NCBI RefSeq assembly: GCF_014873705.1
Contig: NZ_JADBDS010000005.1
Location: forward strand, 434,001-498,000
Length of the DNA: 64,000 nt
DNA from: Mycobacterium sp. OAS707
Lineage (GTDB): Bacteria > Actinomycetota > Actinomycetes > Mycobacteriales > Mycobacteriaceae
Direction of reading: 5' to 3'
Shown here: positions 9,382 through 18,021 of the stretch, in pieces
Layout: each line of letters starts with the position of its first letter
Position numbering within the stretch: the stretch's first letter is position 1
Notes under the pieces: model-generated
Told to the model about the DNA's origin: nothing
Databases searched by the model: none
The model's input: only the letters and a program-made list of their open reading frames with translations
Position numbers and translations under genes: made by a program

Positions 9382-11175
9382 CTAGCTGTTTTTGTGCGGC
9401 AGGAATTCTTGGGCTTTGGTTTTGATGCCTTCCTTGATGAATCCCCACCGGTCCTCGTCACCTTCGAGTACCGCAGTCGCCGCGGCCTTGAACTGCTCGA
9501 AGGTGGCGTGCGGCGGGATGGGCGGCATGTCGGGGTCGGTGCGCACGTCGAGCACGGTGGGCCGGTCGGCGGTCAGGGCCGCACGCCACGCGTCGGCCAG
9601 CTCGTCGGGATCTTTGATCGCGGCGGCGTTGAAACCCAGGCTGGCTGCGAAACCGGCGAAGTCGACGTCGGGAAGCGCTTGGGATTCCACGAATTTGGGG
9701 GAGCCGGCCATTGCACGCATCTCCCAGGTGACTTGGTTGAGATCGTTGTTGTGTAGGACCGCCACGATCAGCCGCGGATCGGACCACTGCTGCCAATAGT
9801 GTTTAACGGTGATCAGCTCGGCCATGCCGTTCATCTGCATGGCGCCATCGCCGACGAACGCGATCACCGGCCTCTCGGGGTGGCCGAACTTCGCGCCGAT
9901 CGCATAGGGCACGCCGGGACCCATGGTCGCCAGGTTTCCTGACAGCGACCCGCGCATGTTGCCGCGGAACCTTAGTTGGCGGGCATACCAATTGGCCGAC
10001 GATCCTGAGTCGGCGGTGACGATCGCGTTGTCGGGCAACTGCGGGGACAGCTCGGCGAACAACCGTAGCGGGTTGACTGGGTCGGCGCTGACCATGGCTT
10101 CCATGTGCATGGTCTCCCACCACCGGGTCACGTTGTCTTCGATCTGCTCACGCCAGGACCGGTCGGTTTTGCTTTGCAGCCGCGGAATCAGGGCTTGCAG
10201 GGCTGATGTGGCGTCGGCGACGATGTTGACCTCGTAGGGGTAACGCATGCCGATCATCTTTGGATCGACGTCGATCTGCACGGCGCGGGCTTGATCGAAT
10301 TGCGGCAAGAACTGGGTGTAGGGGAAACTGGAGCCCACGGTCAGCAGCGTGTCGCAATCGCGCATCAGCTCATAGCTGGGCCTGGTGCCAAGCAGCCCGA
10401 TCGAGCCGGTGACCCAGGGCAATTCATCGGAGAGCACGTCCTTGCCGAGCAGCGGCTTGGCCACACCGGCGCCCAGAAGGTCGGCCACCTCGCTGACTTC
10501 GGCCGCAGCGCCGCGCGCGCCGCTGCCGACCAGCATCGCGACTTTCGTGCCGGCGTTGAGGATGTCGGCGGCCTTGGCGATCGCGGCGTCGTCGGGGTCG
10601 ATGCCCGGCCAGTCGATGCCCAAGCTGGAGGGCACCATTTTGAACGCGTGGGTGGGCGGGCTGTAGGGCAGCTCCTGAACATCGGAGGGAATGACGATCG
10701 CGGTGGGGGCGCGCTGAGCCAGCGCGATGCGGATCGCGCGGTCGATCACGTTGGGCAATTGTTCGGCCACGGTGACCATTTGGACGTAATCGCTGGCCAC
10801 ATCCTTGAACAGGCTGAGCAGATCGACTTCCTGCTGATAGGAACCACCCATGGCGCTGCGGCTGGTCTGTCCCACGATCGCGACCACCGGAACGTGATCC
10901 AGTTTGGCGTCATACAGGCCGTTGAGCAGATGGATCGCGCCCGGTCCTGAGGTGGCCATGCAGACGGCGAACCCTCCGGTGAATTTGGCGTAGCCGACCG
11001 CCTCGAACGCCGCCATCTCCTCGTGGCGGGCCTGGATGAACTGCGGGTCGTCCTCGGCGCGGCCCCAGGCGGCTAGGATGCCGTTGATCCCGTCACCGGG
11101 GAAGGCGAACACATGACGTACGCCCCAGTCGCGAAGCCGCTCCAGCAGATAGTCGGCGACATCCTTACTCGACAT
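9382..11175 (-). CDS. Thiamine-pyrophosphate enzyme, pyruvate oxidase/acetolactate synthase-like (PoxB-type)
   Basis: 597 residues with an excellent AGGAGGAATTCACC site before ATG 11175. The N-terminal TPP domain includes the catalytic Glu region (ARHEEMAAFEAVGYAK). The central domain follows, and the C-terminal TPP-binding motif GDGAMQMNGM...HNNDLN holds the GDG-N signature. Length and order fit pyruvate oxidase, acetolactate synthase or a related 2-keto-acid decarboxylase. It is the first gene of the leftward operon with the enolase-type dehydratase and YdiJ-type dehydrogenase, so it may act on a 2-keto acid made in that route. A 13-base palindromic motif at 11232-11244 lies upstream. Confidence 0.85.
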   Translation of the reverse strand: MSSKDVADYLLERLRDWGVRHVFAFPGDGINGILAAWGRAEDDPQFIQARHEEMAAFEAVGYAKFTGGFAVCMATSGPGAIHLLNGLYDAKLDHVPVVAIVGQTSRSAMGGSYQQEVDLLSLFKDVASDYVQMVTVAEQLPNVIDRAIRIALAQRAPTAIVIPSDVQELPYSPPTHAFKMVPSSLGIDWPGIDPDDAAIAKAADILNAGTKVAMLVGSGARGAAAEVSEVADLLGAGVAKPLLGKDVLSDELPWVTGSIGLLGTRPSYELMRDCDTLLTVGSSFPYTQFLPQFDQARAVQIDVDPKMIGMRYPYEVNIVADATSALQALIPRLQSKTDRSWREQIEDNVTRWWETMHMEAMVSADPVNPLRLFAELSPQLPDNAIVTADSGSSANWYARQLRFRGNMRGSLSGNLATMGPGVPYAIGAKFGHPERPVIAFVGDGAMQMNGMAELITVKHYWQQWSDPRLIVAVLHNNDLNQVTWEMRAMAGSPKFVESQALPDVDFAGFAASLGFNAAAIKDPDELADAWRAALTADRPTVLDVRTDPDMPPIPPHATFEQFKAAATAVLEGDEDRWGFIKEGIKTKAQEFLPHKNS

Positions 11176-11231
11176 GGTGAATTCCTCCTACCCGCGGTGT
11201 TCGCGGGTTGATCTCTCAATCGTGGTTGTGA

Positions 11232-11244
11232 GGCAACAGTTGCT
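11232..11244. promoter_or_regulatory. Palindromic motif GGCAACAGTTGCT, candidate operator
   Basis: Inverted repeat GCAAC-A-GTTGC, about 57 bases upstream of the TPP-enzyme start. The same 13-base pattern (rGCAAyAGTTGCT) recurs at 21480-21492 and 22269-22281, and I found no other copy in the window. Binding by a regulator is inference. Confidence 0.3.
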
Positions 11245-11369
11245 TAGGGGCACGCACTCGCGCCCTGGGTGACACGACGCGCCACGTGTAAACCCGCTGT
11301 GGATGATCGGACCCGCGGCGGGGGCCGCCTGACCCCACCTCGGACAGATCTCCGTCCCGTTCATCACGC

Positions 11370-11723
11370 TCAACCACCCGCGGTTGCCCGGTGCTGCTGT
11401 GCTTGGGCCCATCCGGCGGCCGCAAGTGAGCTGGCCACAGCGGCGTCGCCCAAGGCGGCGCGACGGCGGCGGTCATCAACGGCGGCCAGCCCCAGCATGG
11501 AGGTGGCGTGCAACGCGTCAACGACGCTGCCCAGCCGCAGGATCAGGGGTCGGGCCGAGGCGGCGAGCACTGCGGCCTGAAGGAGGTGTCGGGCCCCCAG
11601 GATGCGCACCACCAGCCGCGCCCGCGAGTCCAGTCGCAGGCCCCACAGCAGACCTGGAATCCATTGCGGCACCAGCAGATAAGTTGCGCCCACGACGGCG
11701 CGCAGGACTGTCAGCGCTCTCAT
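11370..11723 (-). CDS. Small hypothetical membrane protein coupled to the SDR gene
   Basis: 117 residues; ATG 11723 overlaps the SDR stop as ATGA, which decides this start over longer upstream readings. Hydrophobic segments near residues 3-28 (VLRAVVGATYLLVPQWIPGLL) and 40-62 suggest two to three membrane helices, followed by a polar Ala/Arg-rich tail. No known domain is recognised. Coupling to the SDR implies joint expression, and the SDR itself ends in a hydrophobic segment, so both may sit at the membrane. Confidence 0.65.
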   Translation of the reverse strand: MRALTVLRAVVGATYLLVPQWIPGLLWGLRLDSRARLVVRILGARHLLQAAVLAASARPLILRLGSVVDALHATSMLGLAAVDDRRRRAALGDAAVASSLAAAGWAQAQQHRATAGG

Positions 11724-12748
11724 CGGCGCATCATCCATCCGGTCACGCCGGCCGCGGCGGCGACCGCGCCGGCCGCCACACCGCCGAGGACGCCATGGTG
11801 TTGAGACGCCCACAGCTGGTAGCTGCGGCTGGTCGACTTGTCGTCGAAAATGCCGTGGGCGCCGAAGTCGCGGCCGGCCTCGCCGTCGGCGGGCTCGAAC
11901 AGGTTGGCCGGCTGATCGGCCGGACGGGGCTGGTTGGTCTGCTGGGATTTGTAGCCGGTGCGCGCCAGGTAGCGGTCCAGCAGGCCGGGGGCGAACTTGT
12001 TGGCGATCAGCGTGCCCATGGTGGTGCCGCCGACCCAGTATTCGCGGCGGCGCGGGTGATCGGCGGCGTAAACCACCGCGCGCGCGGCGACCTCGGGCTG
12101 ATAGATCGGCGGTACCGGCTGGGCTTGGTTGGGTAGCTTTGACAGCACCCAGGAAAACTGCGGGGTGTTGACCGCGGGCATCTGCACCATCGTGACGTGG
12201 ACGTTGCTGCGGTCGTGCAGCAGTTCGCAGCGCAGCGACTCGTTGAAGCCCTGGATCGCGTGCTTGGCGCCGCAATACGGGCTTTGCAGCGGGATGCCGC
12301 GATAGGCCAGCGCCGAGCCCACCTGGACGATGGTGCCGCGGTCACGGGGACGCATGCGGCGCAGCGCCGACATGGTGGCATACGCATAGCCCAGGTAGGT
12401 GACCTCGGTGACTCGTTTGAATTCCTCGGGGCTGACTTCGGTGAAGGGAGCGAACACTGAGGTGAAGGCCACGTTGATCCACACGTCGATGGGGCCGAAC
12501 CGCTCCTCGACGTCGGCGGCGGCCTGTTCGACCTGATCGGCGTCGGCGGTGTCGACCGAAAGCGACAACGCCTTTCCTCCGGCGGTTTCCACGTCGTGGG
12601 CGGCGCCGGCGAGTCCCTTCTCGCCGCGGGCCAGCAGGCCGATGCTCGCGCCGCGCGCCCCGAAAGCCCGCGCCGTGGCGCGCCCGATGCCGCCGCTGGC
12701 CCCGGTGATGACCACGACTTGGCCTTCTCGTCCTGAGCTTGTGTTCAC
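11720..12748 (-). CDS. Short-chain dehydrogenase/reductase with C-terminal membrane segment
   Basis: 342 residues from GTG 12748, with AGGAAGG upstream. The Rossmann motif TGASGGIG is at residues 15-22, the catalytic Ser lies in GSALAYRG, and YCGAKHA supplies the Tyr-x3-Lys pair near residues 159-163. The catalytic core ends about residue 240. It is followed by a Pro-rich linker and a hydrophobic Ala/Gly segment (GVLGGVAAGAVAAAAGV) near the C-terminus, unusual for classical SDRs and suggestive of membrane anchoring. The downstream membrane protein overlaps it. The substrate is unknown. Confidence 0.85.
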   Translation of the reverse strand: MNTSSGREGQVVVITGASGGIGRATARAFGARGASIGLLARGEKGLAGAAHDVETAGGKALSLSVDTADADQVEQAAADVEERFGPIDVWINVAFTSVFAPFTEVSPEEFKRVTEVTYLGYAYATMSALRRMRPRDRGTIVQVGSALAYRGIPLQSPYCGAKHAIQGFNESLRCELLHDRSNVHVTMVQMPAVNTPQFSWVLSKLPNQAQPVPPIYQPEVAARAVVYAADHPRRREYWVGGTTMGTLIANKFAPGLLDRYLARTGYKSQQTNQPRPADQPANLFEPADGEAGRDFGAHGIFDDKSTSRSYQLWASQHHGVLGGVAAGAVAAAAGVTGWMMRR

Positions 12749-12907
12749 CGTTCACCTTCCTGCATGGCAATGATTGCGTCTGAGCACCTTTCTCAAAGAC
12801 CGCGGAGGACACCGCAGTGCCCCGGCGGCGTGCCATCGAAGTAATTGCCCGAACCACTGTCCGCTATCCCTGTGGGTGTGCTGAGGGTTTGTCTGCCGGG
12901 CAGGTGC

Positions 12908-13504
12908 TCATGGTGTCGGGCTTGGCGCGGGGCAGGCTTCCACCGGCACCGGCATGGTGATGGGTCCGGCTTGGCCGAAATGGAAAGTGACGTCAGCGGC
13001 CATGGCGGGCCTGACCGACTCTTTTACCCCTTGCATGGTCACCTGCATGTCGCCGCGGGGCTGAAGTGTGGCATTGGGCTCGGTGTCGGGCTGTCCTGCG
13101 GCGATGGTCGCCTTCGCTGGAATGACAATGGGCAGTGGCGGGGAGACCGACACGTTGTCGGCGCCGGCGGTGGTGATGTCGAGTAGCCGTTCGTCTTGGG
13201 TTGGTCGACTGTTGGTGATGGTGAACGTCAGCTGCGCGGTGTCGCCGACCTGGATTGCGCAGTGCCCGGGTACGAATCGCGGCACGATGTAGGCGTTGAT
13301 GACCGAGGTGTCAGTGGTGTGTGATTCCGAGCCCCGGTTTGATGACCGGTTATGCGCGTCGTCGTGACATGCAGTGGCCAGGCCCGCGAGCAGCGCCAGC
13401 ACGGCGGCCAAGACAATCGGCCGCGCGGCGCCGCACCGGCCGTTGGTGAGACGGGGTTTTGGGGGCACAACCGTGGGACGGTGCGACGGTGGACGTGGGC
13501 TCAT
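12908..13504 (-). CDS. Putative lipoprotein, LpqE-like (PCuAC/copper-chaperone-like fold)
   Basis: 198 residues from ATG 13504. A signal sequence (about residues 27-45, ARPIVLAAVLALLAGLATAC) ends in the lipobox L-A-T-A-C, predicting lipid attachment at that Cys. The mature part has the beta-rich pattern of mycobacterial LpqE-like proteins (VINAYIVPRF, TFTITNSRPTQDERLLDI, VMVPI-like end ITMPVPVEAC). LpqE relatives are placed near copper-chaperone PCuAC proteins, but the His/Met copper ligands are not evident here. The stretch before the lipobox is Pro/Arg-rich and the start lacks a strong ribosome site, so it could be shorter. It probably acts in the periplasm-like space. Confidence 0.7.
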   Translation of the reverse strand: MSPRPPSHRPTVVPPKPRLTNGRCGAARPIVLAAVLALLAGLATACHDDAHNRSSNRGSESHTTDTSVINAYIVPRFVPGHCAIQVGDTAQLTFTITNSRPTQDERLLDITTAGADNVSVSPPLPIVIPAKATIAAGQPDTEPNATLQPRGDMQVTMQGVKESVRPAMAADVTFHFGQAGPITMPVPVEACPAPSPTP

Positions 13505-13633
13505 GCTGAGGGGTTCCCAACGCGGCGCGCGCCCATACCGGTGAGCGTCAACTATCGCACTGTGAAGAGACCTGCCCGCCAAGCCGTGGTGGCCGAGTGG
13601 CTCGGCTGCGCTATCGGGCGGCCTGGACCCGGC

Positions 13634-13931
13634 TTAGGCGCAGTCGACACAGATGAGGGGCGCCGTCGCTGCTGTGCCTCTGACGCGATCGGTGCTGGAT
13701 CAGAAAAGCAGGCGGTGCAGATGAATTCGTCCCGCTGCTGGGGAAACCCTCGCACTGACAGCGCTTCACCGGACAAGTCGGCTCCGGGCAGCTCGAAGGA
13801 TCTGCCTCGTCGATGTCGAGCACATCGGGGGGTTCGGCGGCGGCCCGCGAACGCAGCTCCTCGAGCGATTCGTGGAGCGCCTCATCGTCGACCTCACGCA
13901 CGGGGCGCGCGTCAAAATCTCTTTTCAACAC
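13634..13931 (-). pseudogene. Frameshifted DUF4193-family gene
   Basis: The + strand complement reads MLKRDFDARPVREVDDEALHESLEEL then DIDEAD in one frame. It continues as FELPGADLSGEALSVRGFPQQ and DEFICTACF in a second frame, returns to the first for LIQHRSR, and ends as LICVDCA-stop in another. Joined, these segments give the whole DUF4193 layout: an acidic N-terminus, then paired Cys motifs CTAC and CVDC expected to bind zinc. At least three frame changes are needed, so the gene looks decayed, although assembly errors could mimic this. Intact mycobacterial members are about 100 residues. Confidence 0.65.
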
Positions 13932-14246
13932 CGGGCCTGACCGCCTCGCGCCTGCACCGAAGAGGCCAGCGCCTGAGGCTAGAACCGCTCACCGTTAACG
14001 CTGAGCCGGCTGATTCGCTCATCGATGACTTCAACGCGCAGTACCTGATCCACCATCACGTCGCCTCTCGGCGGCGCTGACTGAAAGCGCGTGGCGGACC
14101 ACATCTTTCGGTTTCCCCAAGGCGCTGAGACAGTCGTGTACCGCATTCGGGCGATCAGGGTCGTTTCGCGGCGCACAGCGCCGAAGACACTGGACGAACA
14201 TTGTGCATGCGGTCGCCGACGCTGGGGGCCGGACGCTGCGGCGGTG
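13932..14246. other. Short non-coding gap
   Basis: About 315 bases between the DUF4193 pseudogene and the DUF7144 gene. The only candidate is a 25-codon minus-strand frame at 13979-14056 (start MVDQVLRVEVIDERISRL) with a GAGAGG site. It is too short to support and may be a remnant. Nothing else is recognised. Confidence 0.3.
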
Positions 14247-14684
14247 TTAGGGTCCAACTCGGCGCGTCGAATCCCAGGTGCTGACCGCCCAGATCACAAT
14301 GACGTCCAGCGCGATAACTACCAGACTCCACACCGGGTAGTAGGGCAGCCACAAGAACATCACCACAATCGAGATCGCGGCCATGACGATCGCGGCGGCG
14401 CGAGCCCAACCGGCCCCGACGAACAGCCCGATGGCCACCGCACCGAGCAGCACTCCCACCACTATGTGCACCCATCCCCACCCGGTGGTGTTGAACTTGT
14501 AGATGTAGTGCGGGCCGATTACCAGTAATTCGTCATTGACCAGGGCCGAGATTCCTTGCAGGACGGTCAGAACGCCGCAGGTCAACAGGAGCGCCCCGGT
14601 AGCCAGGGAAGCGCCGGCCGCCGCGGCCTGGGTGACTTCACGGTCGGTAACGTCATGATGGTTCGCCGAAGTGGTTTGAGTCAT
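14247..14684 (-). CDS. DUF7144-type four-helix membrane protein
   Basis: 145 residues from ATG 14684 with a GAGGACCC site. Four hydrophobic segments are visible at about residues 25-47, 70-92, 95-113 and 118-138. Conserved small motifs are LPYYPVWSLVVIALDVIVIWA and GWGWVHIVVGVLLG. This is the DUF7144 pattern, a family common in mycobacteria and streptomycetes with no assigned function. A paralogue sits at 52430-52861 and shares the YYPLW and W-x-SLHVVLG equivalents. It is followed by non-coding sequence, so it is probably monocistronic. Confidence 0.75.
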   Translation of the reverse strand: MTQTTSANHHDVTDREVTQAAAAGASLATGALLLTCGVLTVLQGISALVNDELLVIGPHYIYKFNTTGWGWVHIVVGVLLGAVAIGLFVGAGWARAAAIVMAAISIVVMFLWLPYYPVWSLVVIALDVIVIWAVSTWDSTRRVGP

Positions 14685-14777
14685 GGGTCCTCATTAACCC
14701 CGAACCGCCGCCGGTTATACCGACTTTCCGTACCGCCCTGCGGCATGTGCCGTTGCATAGATTAGTGGAGGTGCGGC

Positions 14778-16589
14778 TCACCTGGAGGCGGGGCTGAGGT
14801 CTTGTTCGTGGCGGCGCGCGTCGGTCGTGGTGCGGCTGCCCGCGAGGTTGCGTGCGGTGTTGATCAATCCGACCATGGAGAACGCCTGTGGGGTGTTGCC
14901 GATCTGGCGGTGCTGTTGGGTGTCGTATTCCTCGCTGAGCAGCCCGACATCGTTGCGCAGCGCCAGTAGGCGCTCGAACAGTTCGGTGGCCTGCTGGACG
15001 CGTCCGATCCCGGCCAGCGCGTCGGCCAGCCAGAAGCTGCACGCCAGGAAGACGCCTTCCCCGCCGGGCAGGCCGTCGTTGCTTTCCTGCGGGCGGTAAC
15101 GCAGCACGAAACCGTCACTGCACAACTGGTTTTGGATCGCGTCGATGGTGCCGATGACGCGGTCATCGTCGTAGGGCAAAAACCCCACCCGGGGGATCAA
15201 CAGCAGCGCGGCGTCGAGTTGATCAGAACCGTAGGCTTGGGTGAAGGTGTTGTGCTCGGCGTTGTAGCCGTTGGTGCACACGTCGTGGTGAATCTGATCG
15301 CGCAGGTGACGCCATTTGTCCAGCGGCCCGTCGAGGTGGTGGTGTTGCACGGTGCGTACAGCGCGGTCCACACCGGCCCACGCCATCACCTTGGAGTGCA
15401 CGAATTGCCGTGCAGGGCCACGGATTTCCCACAGGCTTTTATCGGGGTCACGCCAATGGCCTTCCAGGAAGTCCAGCAGGGCTTGTTGGACATCCCAGGC
15501 CGTGTCGTTGAGTTCCATCCCGGATTCTCGGGCCAGGTGCAGCCCGTCGAGTACCTCGCCCCACACGTCGAGTTGAAACTGTTGTGCCGCGGCGTTGCCG
15601 ACCCGCACCGGCTTGGATCCTTCATAGCCGCCCAGCCAGGGCAGTTCTTGTTCGGGCAGCCGGCGCGCGCCGTCCAGGCCGTACATGATCTGCAGCTTGG
15701 AGGGGTCACCGGCCACCGCGCGCACCAGCCATTCGCGCCACGCTTTGGCTTCGGAGACGAAGCCGGTGCCCAGCAGCGCCTGCAGCGTGAAGGTGGCATC
15801 GCGTAGCCAGCAGTAGCGGTAGTCCCAATTGCGGGGGCCACCGAGCTGCTCAGGCAGCGACGTGGTGGCCGCGGCGACGATGCCCCCGGTGGGGGCATAG
15901 GTCAATGCCTTTAGCACCAGCAGCGAGCGGCGCACTTCCTGTTTCCACGGCCCGTCGTATTTGCAGGCTGAAATCCAGTCGCGCCAATACTTTTCGGTCT
16001 CTTTGAGCGACTGATCGGCGTCGACGATTTTCGGTCGCGGCTGCCACGACGGTCCGTAGGTCAACACGAATGGGATGCGCTGGCCGGCGTCGACCTCGAA
16101 CTGGGCGACGGTGGTGAAATCCTGGCCGTGCAGCTGAACCGGGGTGCGTAACCAGACCGCGTCCGGGCCCGCGATAGCGGTCAGGTCCTGGCCGTCGCGG
16201 CGCACCCACGGTATGTCGTGGCCATAGTCGAAGCGCAGCCGCAGCATCATCTGCATCGGCACCCGCCCGCGCACGCCTTCCACGACGCGCACCACGTCGG
16301 GGGCCTGTACGCGCGGGGGCATGGTGTCGATCACCCGGACCGTGCCCTCGTCGGTGTCCCACTCGGTTTCCAAAACCAGCGAGTCGTCTCGGTAGTGGCG
16401 CCGCGTGGCCGGCCCGCCATGCGCTGGCCTCAGCTGCCAGGTGCCGGCCGCCTCGCCGCCCAGCAGGGCGGCGAAACAGGCCGGGGAATCGAAGCGGGGC
16501 AGGCACAGCCAGTCGATAGCGCCGGTGCGCGACACCAGCGCGGCCGAATGCAAATCACCCAGCAAGGCATAGTCTTCGATGCGGGCCAT
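14778..16589 (-). CDS. Glycoside hydrolase family 15 protein (trehalase/glucoamylase type)
   Basis: 603 residues from ATG 16589 (MARIEDYALLGDLHSAALVS). The N-terminal beta domain covers about residues 1-210. The (alpha/alpha)6 barrel includes the GH15 signatures YCWLRDATFTL near 260, SLWEIRG near 410 (candidate general acid Glu) and EGVFLACSFWLADAL near 515. Mycobacterial homologues of this layout have been described as trehalases, while others are annotated glucoamylases. Acting on trehalose or an alpha-glucoside, it would give glucose. The next gene upstream, two bases away, is a glucose dehydrogenase, which strengthens that role. Confidence 0.85.
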   Translation of the reverse strand: MARIEDYALLGDLHSAALVSRTGAIDWLCLPRFDSPACFAALLGGEAAGTWQLRPAHGGPATRRHYRDDSLVLETEWDTDEGTVRVIDTMPPRVQAPDVVRVVEGVRGRVPMQMMLRLRFDYGHDIPWVRRDGQDLTAIAGPDAVWLRTPVQLHGQDFTTVAQFEVDAGQRIPFVLTYGPSWQPRPKIVDADQSLKETEKYWRDWISACKYDGPWKQEVRRSLLVLKALTYAPTGGIVAAATTSLPEQLGGPRNWDYRYCWLRDATFTLQALLGTGFVSEAKAWREWLVRAVAGDPSKLQIMYGLDGARRLPEQELPWLGGYEGSKPVRVGNAAAQQFQLDVWGEVLDGLHLARESGMELNDTAWDVQQALLDFLEGHWRDPDKSLWEIRGPARQFVHSKVMAWAGVDRAVRTVQHHHLDGPLDKWRHLRDQIHHDVCTNGYNAEHNTFTQAYGSDQLDAALLLIPRVGFLPYDDDRVIGTIDAIQNQLCSDGFVLRYRPQESNDGLPGGEGVFLACSFWLADALAGIGRVQQATELFERLLALRNDVGLLSEEYDTQQHRQIGNTPQAFSMVGLINTARNLAGSRTTTDARRHEQDLSPASR

Positions 16590-16591
16590 CG

Positions 16592-17650
16592 CTAGCTCGA
16601 TTCCTCCAGGGTGATGACGACTTTGACGTCCTCGGGGTCGGCGGTGAACGCGTCGGTCGCCTGGCTCAGCGGCACCCGGCGGGTGATCAGGCTGGCCAGC
16701 CACGGCTGATCTGCTTTGGCCAGCGCGTCGGCAGCCTGCCGGTAGTGGCGCAGGTTGGCGTTGACCGAACCGACGACTGCGTCGTTTTCCAGCACGATGT
16801 CGCGATTGAGGCCGCCGGCATCCACGGTGAGGTTGCGCCCCGCCGGGGACACGCCGGTCAACGCGACGATGCCGTAGGAGCCGGTGACGGCCATCGCGTC
16901 AAAGACCAGCGCGCCCACCCCGGTGGCTTCGATGACGATGTCGGGGCGGATCTTTCCGACCGCCTCCTCGATGCTGCTGTGGTGGTAGGTGGCCTGCAAA
17001 GCCGCCACGATGGAGGGTTTAGGCCCGGTGGTGACCCGGTCGAGCACGTGGACCTCCAGTCCGTGCTGGACGCCGAGCAGCGCGGCCAGCAGGCCGATGG
17101 GGCCGGCGCCGGTGACCAGCGCGGTGTGCGGCTCAAACCAGGACCGCTGCCCGATGCGATACACCTGCTCCCAGGCTTTGGCCACCACCGTGGTGGGCTC
17201 CATCAGCATGCCGACATCTTCGAGTCGGTCGTCGAGCTTGACCGCGTAGTCGGCTTCCACACACCAGATTTGGCTGCCGTAACCGTCGATCTGTTTGATG
17301 CCGCGTTCGGTGTACTGGCCGTTGCGGCACATGTCGAATTCGCCGCGCGCACATGCCCCGCACGGCACCGGGTCGGGTCGGCGCACCACCCCGACGACGA
17401 GATCGCCTTCGGTGAAGTCGCTGTGTGGTGGTGCGCTGAGCACCCGGCCCAACGACTCGTGTCCGAGCACCAGCCGGTCGAGCCCGGGCGGCGCCCACCC
17501 GTACTGGCCGGCGGCGATCTCCTTGTCGGTGCCGCACACCCCGATTGCTACGCCGGCCACCTGCAACTCGCCGGGACCGGCGGCCGGTTCGTCGATGTCC
17601 TCGACGGCAAGCGAATCAGCCTGCCCTGGTTGCACTGTCAACGCCAGCAT
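16592..17650 (-). CDS. Zinc-type glucose 1-dehydrogenase (medium-chain dehydrogenase)
   Basis: 352 residues from ATG 17650, preceded by GGAGGTGGGC; a GTG/ATG six codons earlier is less favoured. Zn-binding features are CGTDKEI near residue 40, GHESLG near 62, and a structural-zinc-like Cys group (CGACARGEFDMC). The NAD(P) motif is TGAGPIGLLAALLG near 180. The long C-terminal domain fits the glucose dehydrogenase subgroup, including the YTERGIKQIDGYG segment typical of it. It oxidises glucose to gluconolactone. It is transcribed just ahead of the GH15 enzyme, forming a trehalose/glucoside-to-gluconate pair. Confidence 0.85.
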   Translation of the reverse strand: MLALTVQPGQADSLAVEDIDEPAAGPGELQVAGVAIGVCGTDKEIAAGQYGWAPPGLDRLVLGHESLGRVLSAPPHSDFTEGDLVVGVVRRPDPVPCGACARGEFDMCRNGQYTERGIKQIDGYGSQIWCVEADYAVKLDDRLEDVGMLMEPTTVVAKAWEQVYRIGQRSWFEPHTALVTGAGPIGLLAALLGVQHGLEVHVLDRVTTGPKPSIVAALQATYHHSSIEEAVGKIRPDIVIEATGVGALVFDAMAVTGSYGIVALTGVSPAGRNLTVDAGGLNRDIVLENDAVVGSVNANLRHYRQAADALAKADQPWLASLITRRVPLSQATDAFTADPEDVKVVITLEESS

Positions 17651-18021
17651 GCCCACCTCCGTACCCACCGCGCGCCCCGCTCACTCCAGGACGCGACCGG
17701 TGCGCTGTTGCCGCTGGCCGCCCGGGCCGATCCCGTCCGCACCCGCACCTCCACCGCGTGGGTCAACGACGTTCGATGTCGATGGATAACTACCCCGCAC
17801 GGGCGCCGCCGATACCCGACACCGTGCAGTACTCGGGCCGGTGCACACCTTGGGGCACCGCGGTGCCGCCGCGCCGGCCCTGTTGCCGCTCCGCAATGAT
17901 TGTGGCCCCACAACGGGTTATCAGCCTGCTTGCGGCTACCCGGTGTGCGTATAACCGCTGCGAGGTGGGGGAAAGTGTTGATCGGCCGTTGACGGCTGCC
18001 CGTCGCTGTTTGGAGATCGTG
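17651..18021. other. Divergent intergenic region between glucose dehydrogenase and ctaD
   Basis: 371 bases with divergent starts at both ends, so at least two promoters should lie here. A TATAAC at about 17949 could be a -10 element for ctaD, but its -35 spacing is not convincing. An open frame running into ctaD from 17545 has Arg/Pro-rich composition and is not considered coding. No operator-like palindrome stood out. Confidence 0.4.

Noticed and set aside
13588..13625. tRNA-like string (GGTGGCCGAGTGGCTCGG)
   Set aside because: It resembles the start of a tRNA, but no matching acceptor stem, anticodon arm or T-loop follows.
16745..17899. 384-codon open frame on +
   Set aside because: Antisense to the glucose dehydrogenase gene; no domain and no ribosome site.
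17545..18021. Extended N-terminus for ctaD from 17545
   Set aside because: The extra 159 residues are Arg/Pro-rich and overlap the divergent dehydrogenase gene; ATG 18022 has a ribosome site and gives the usual N-terminus.
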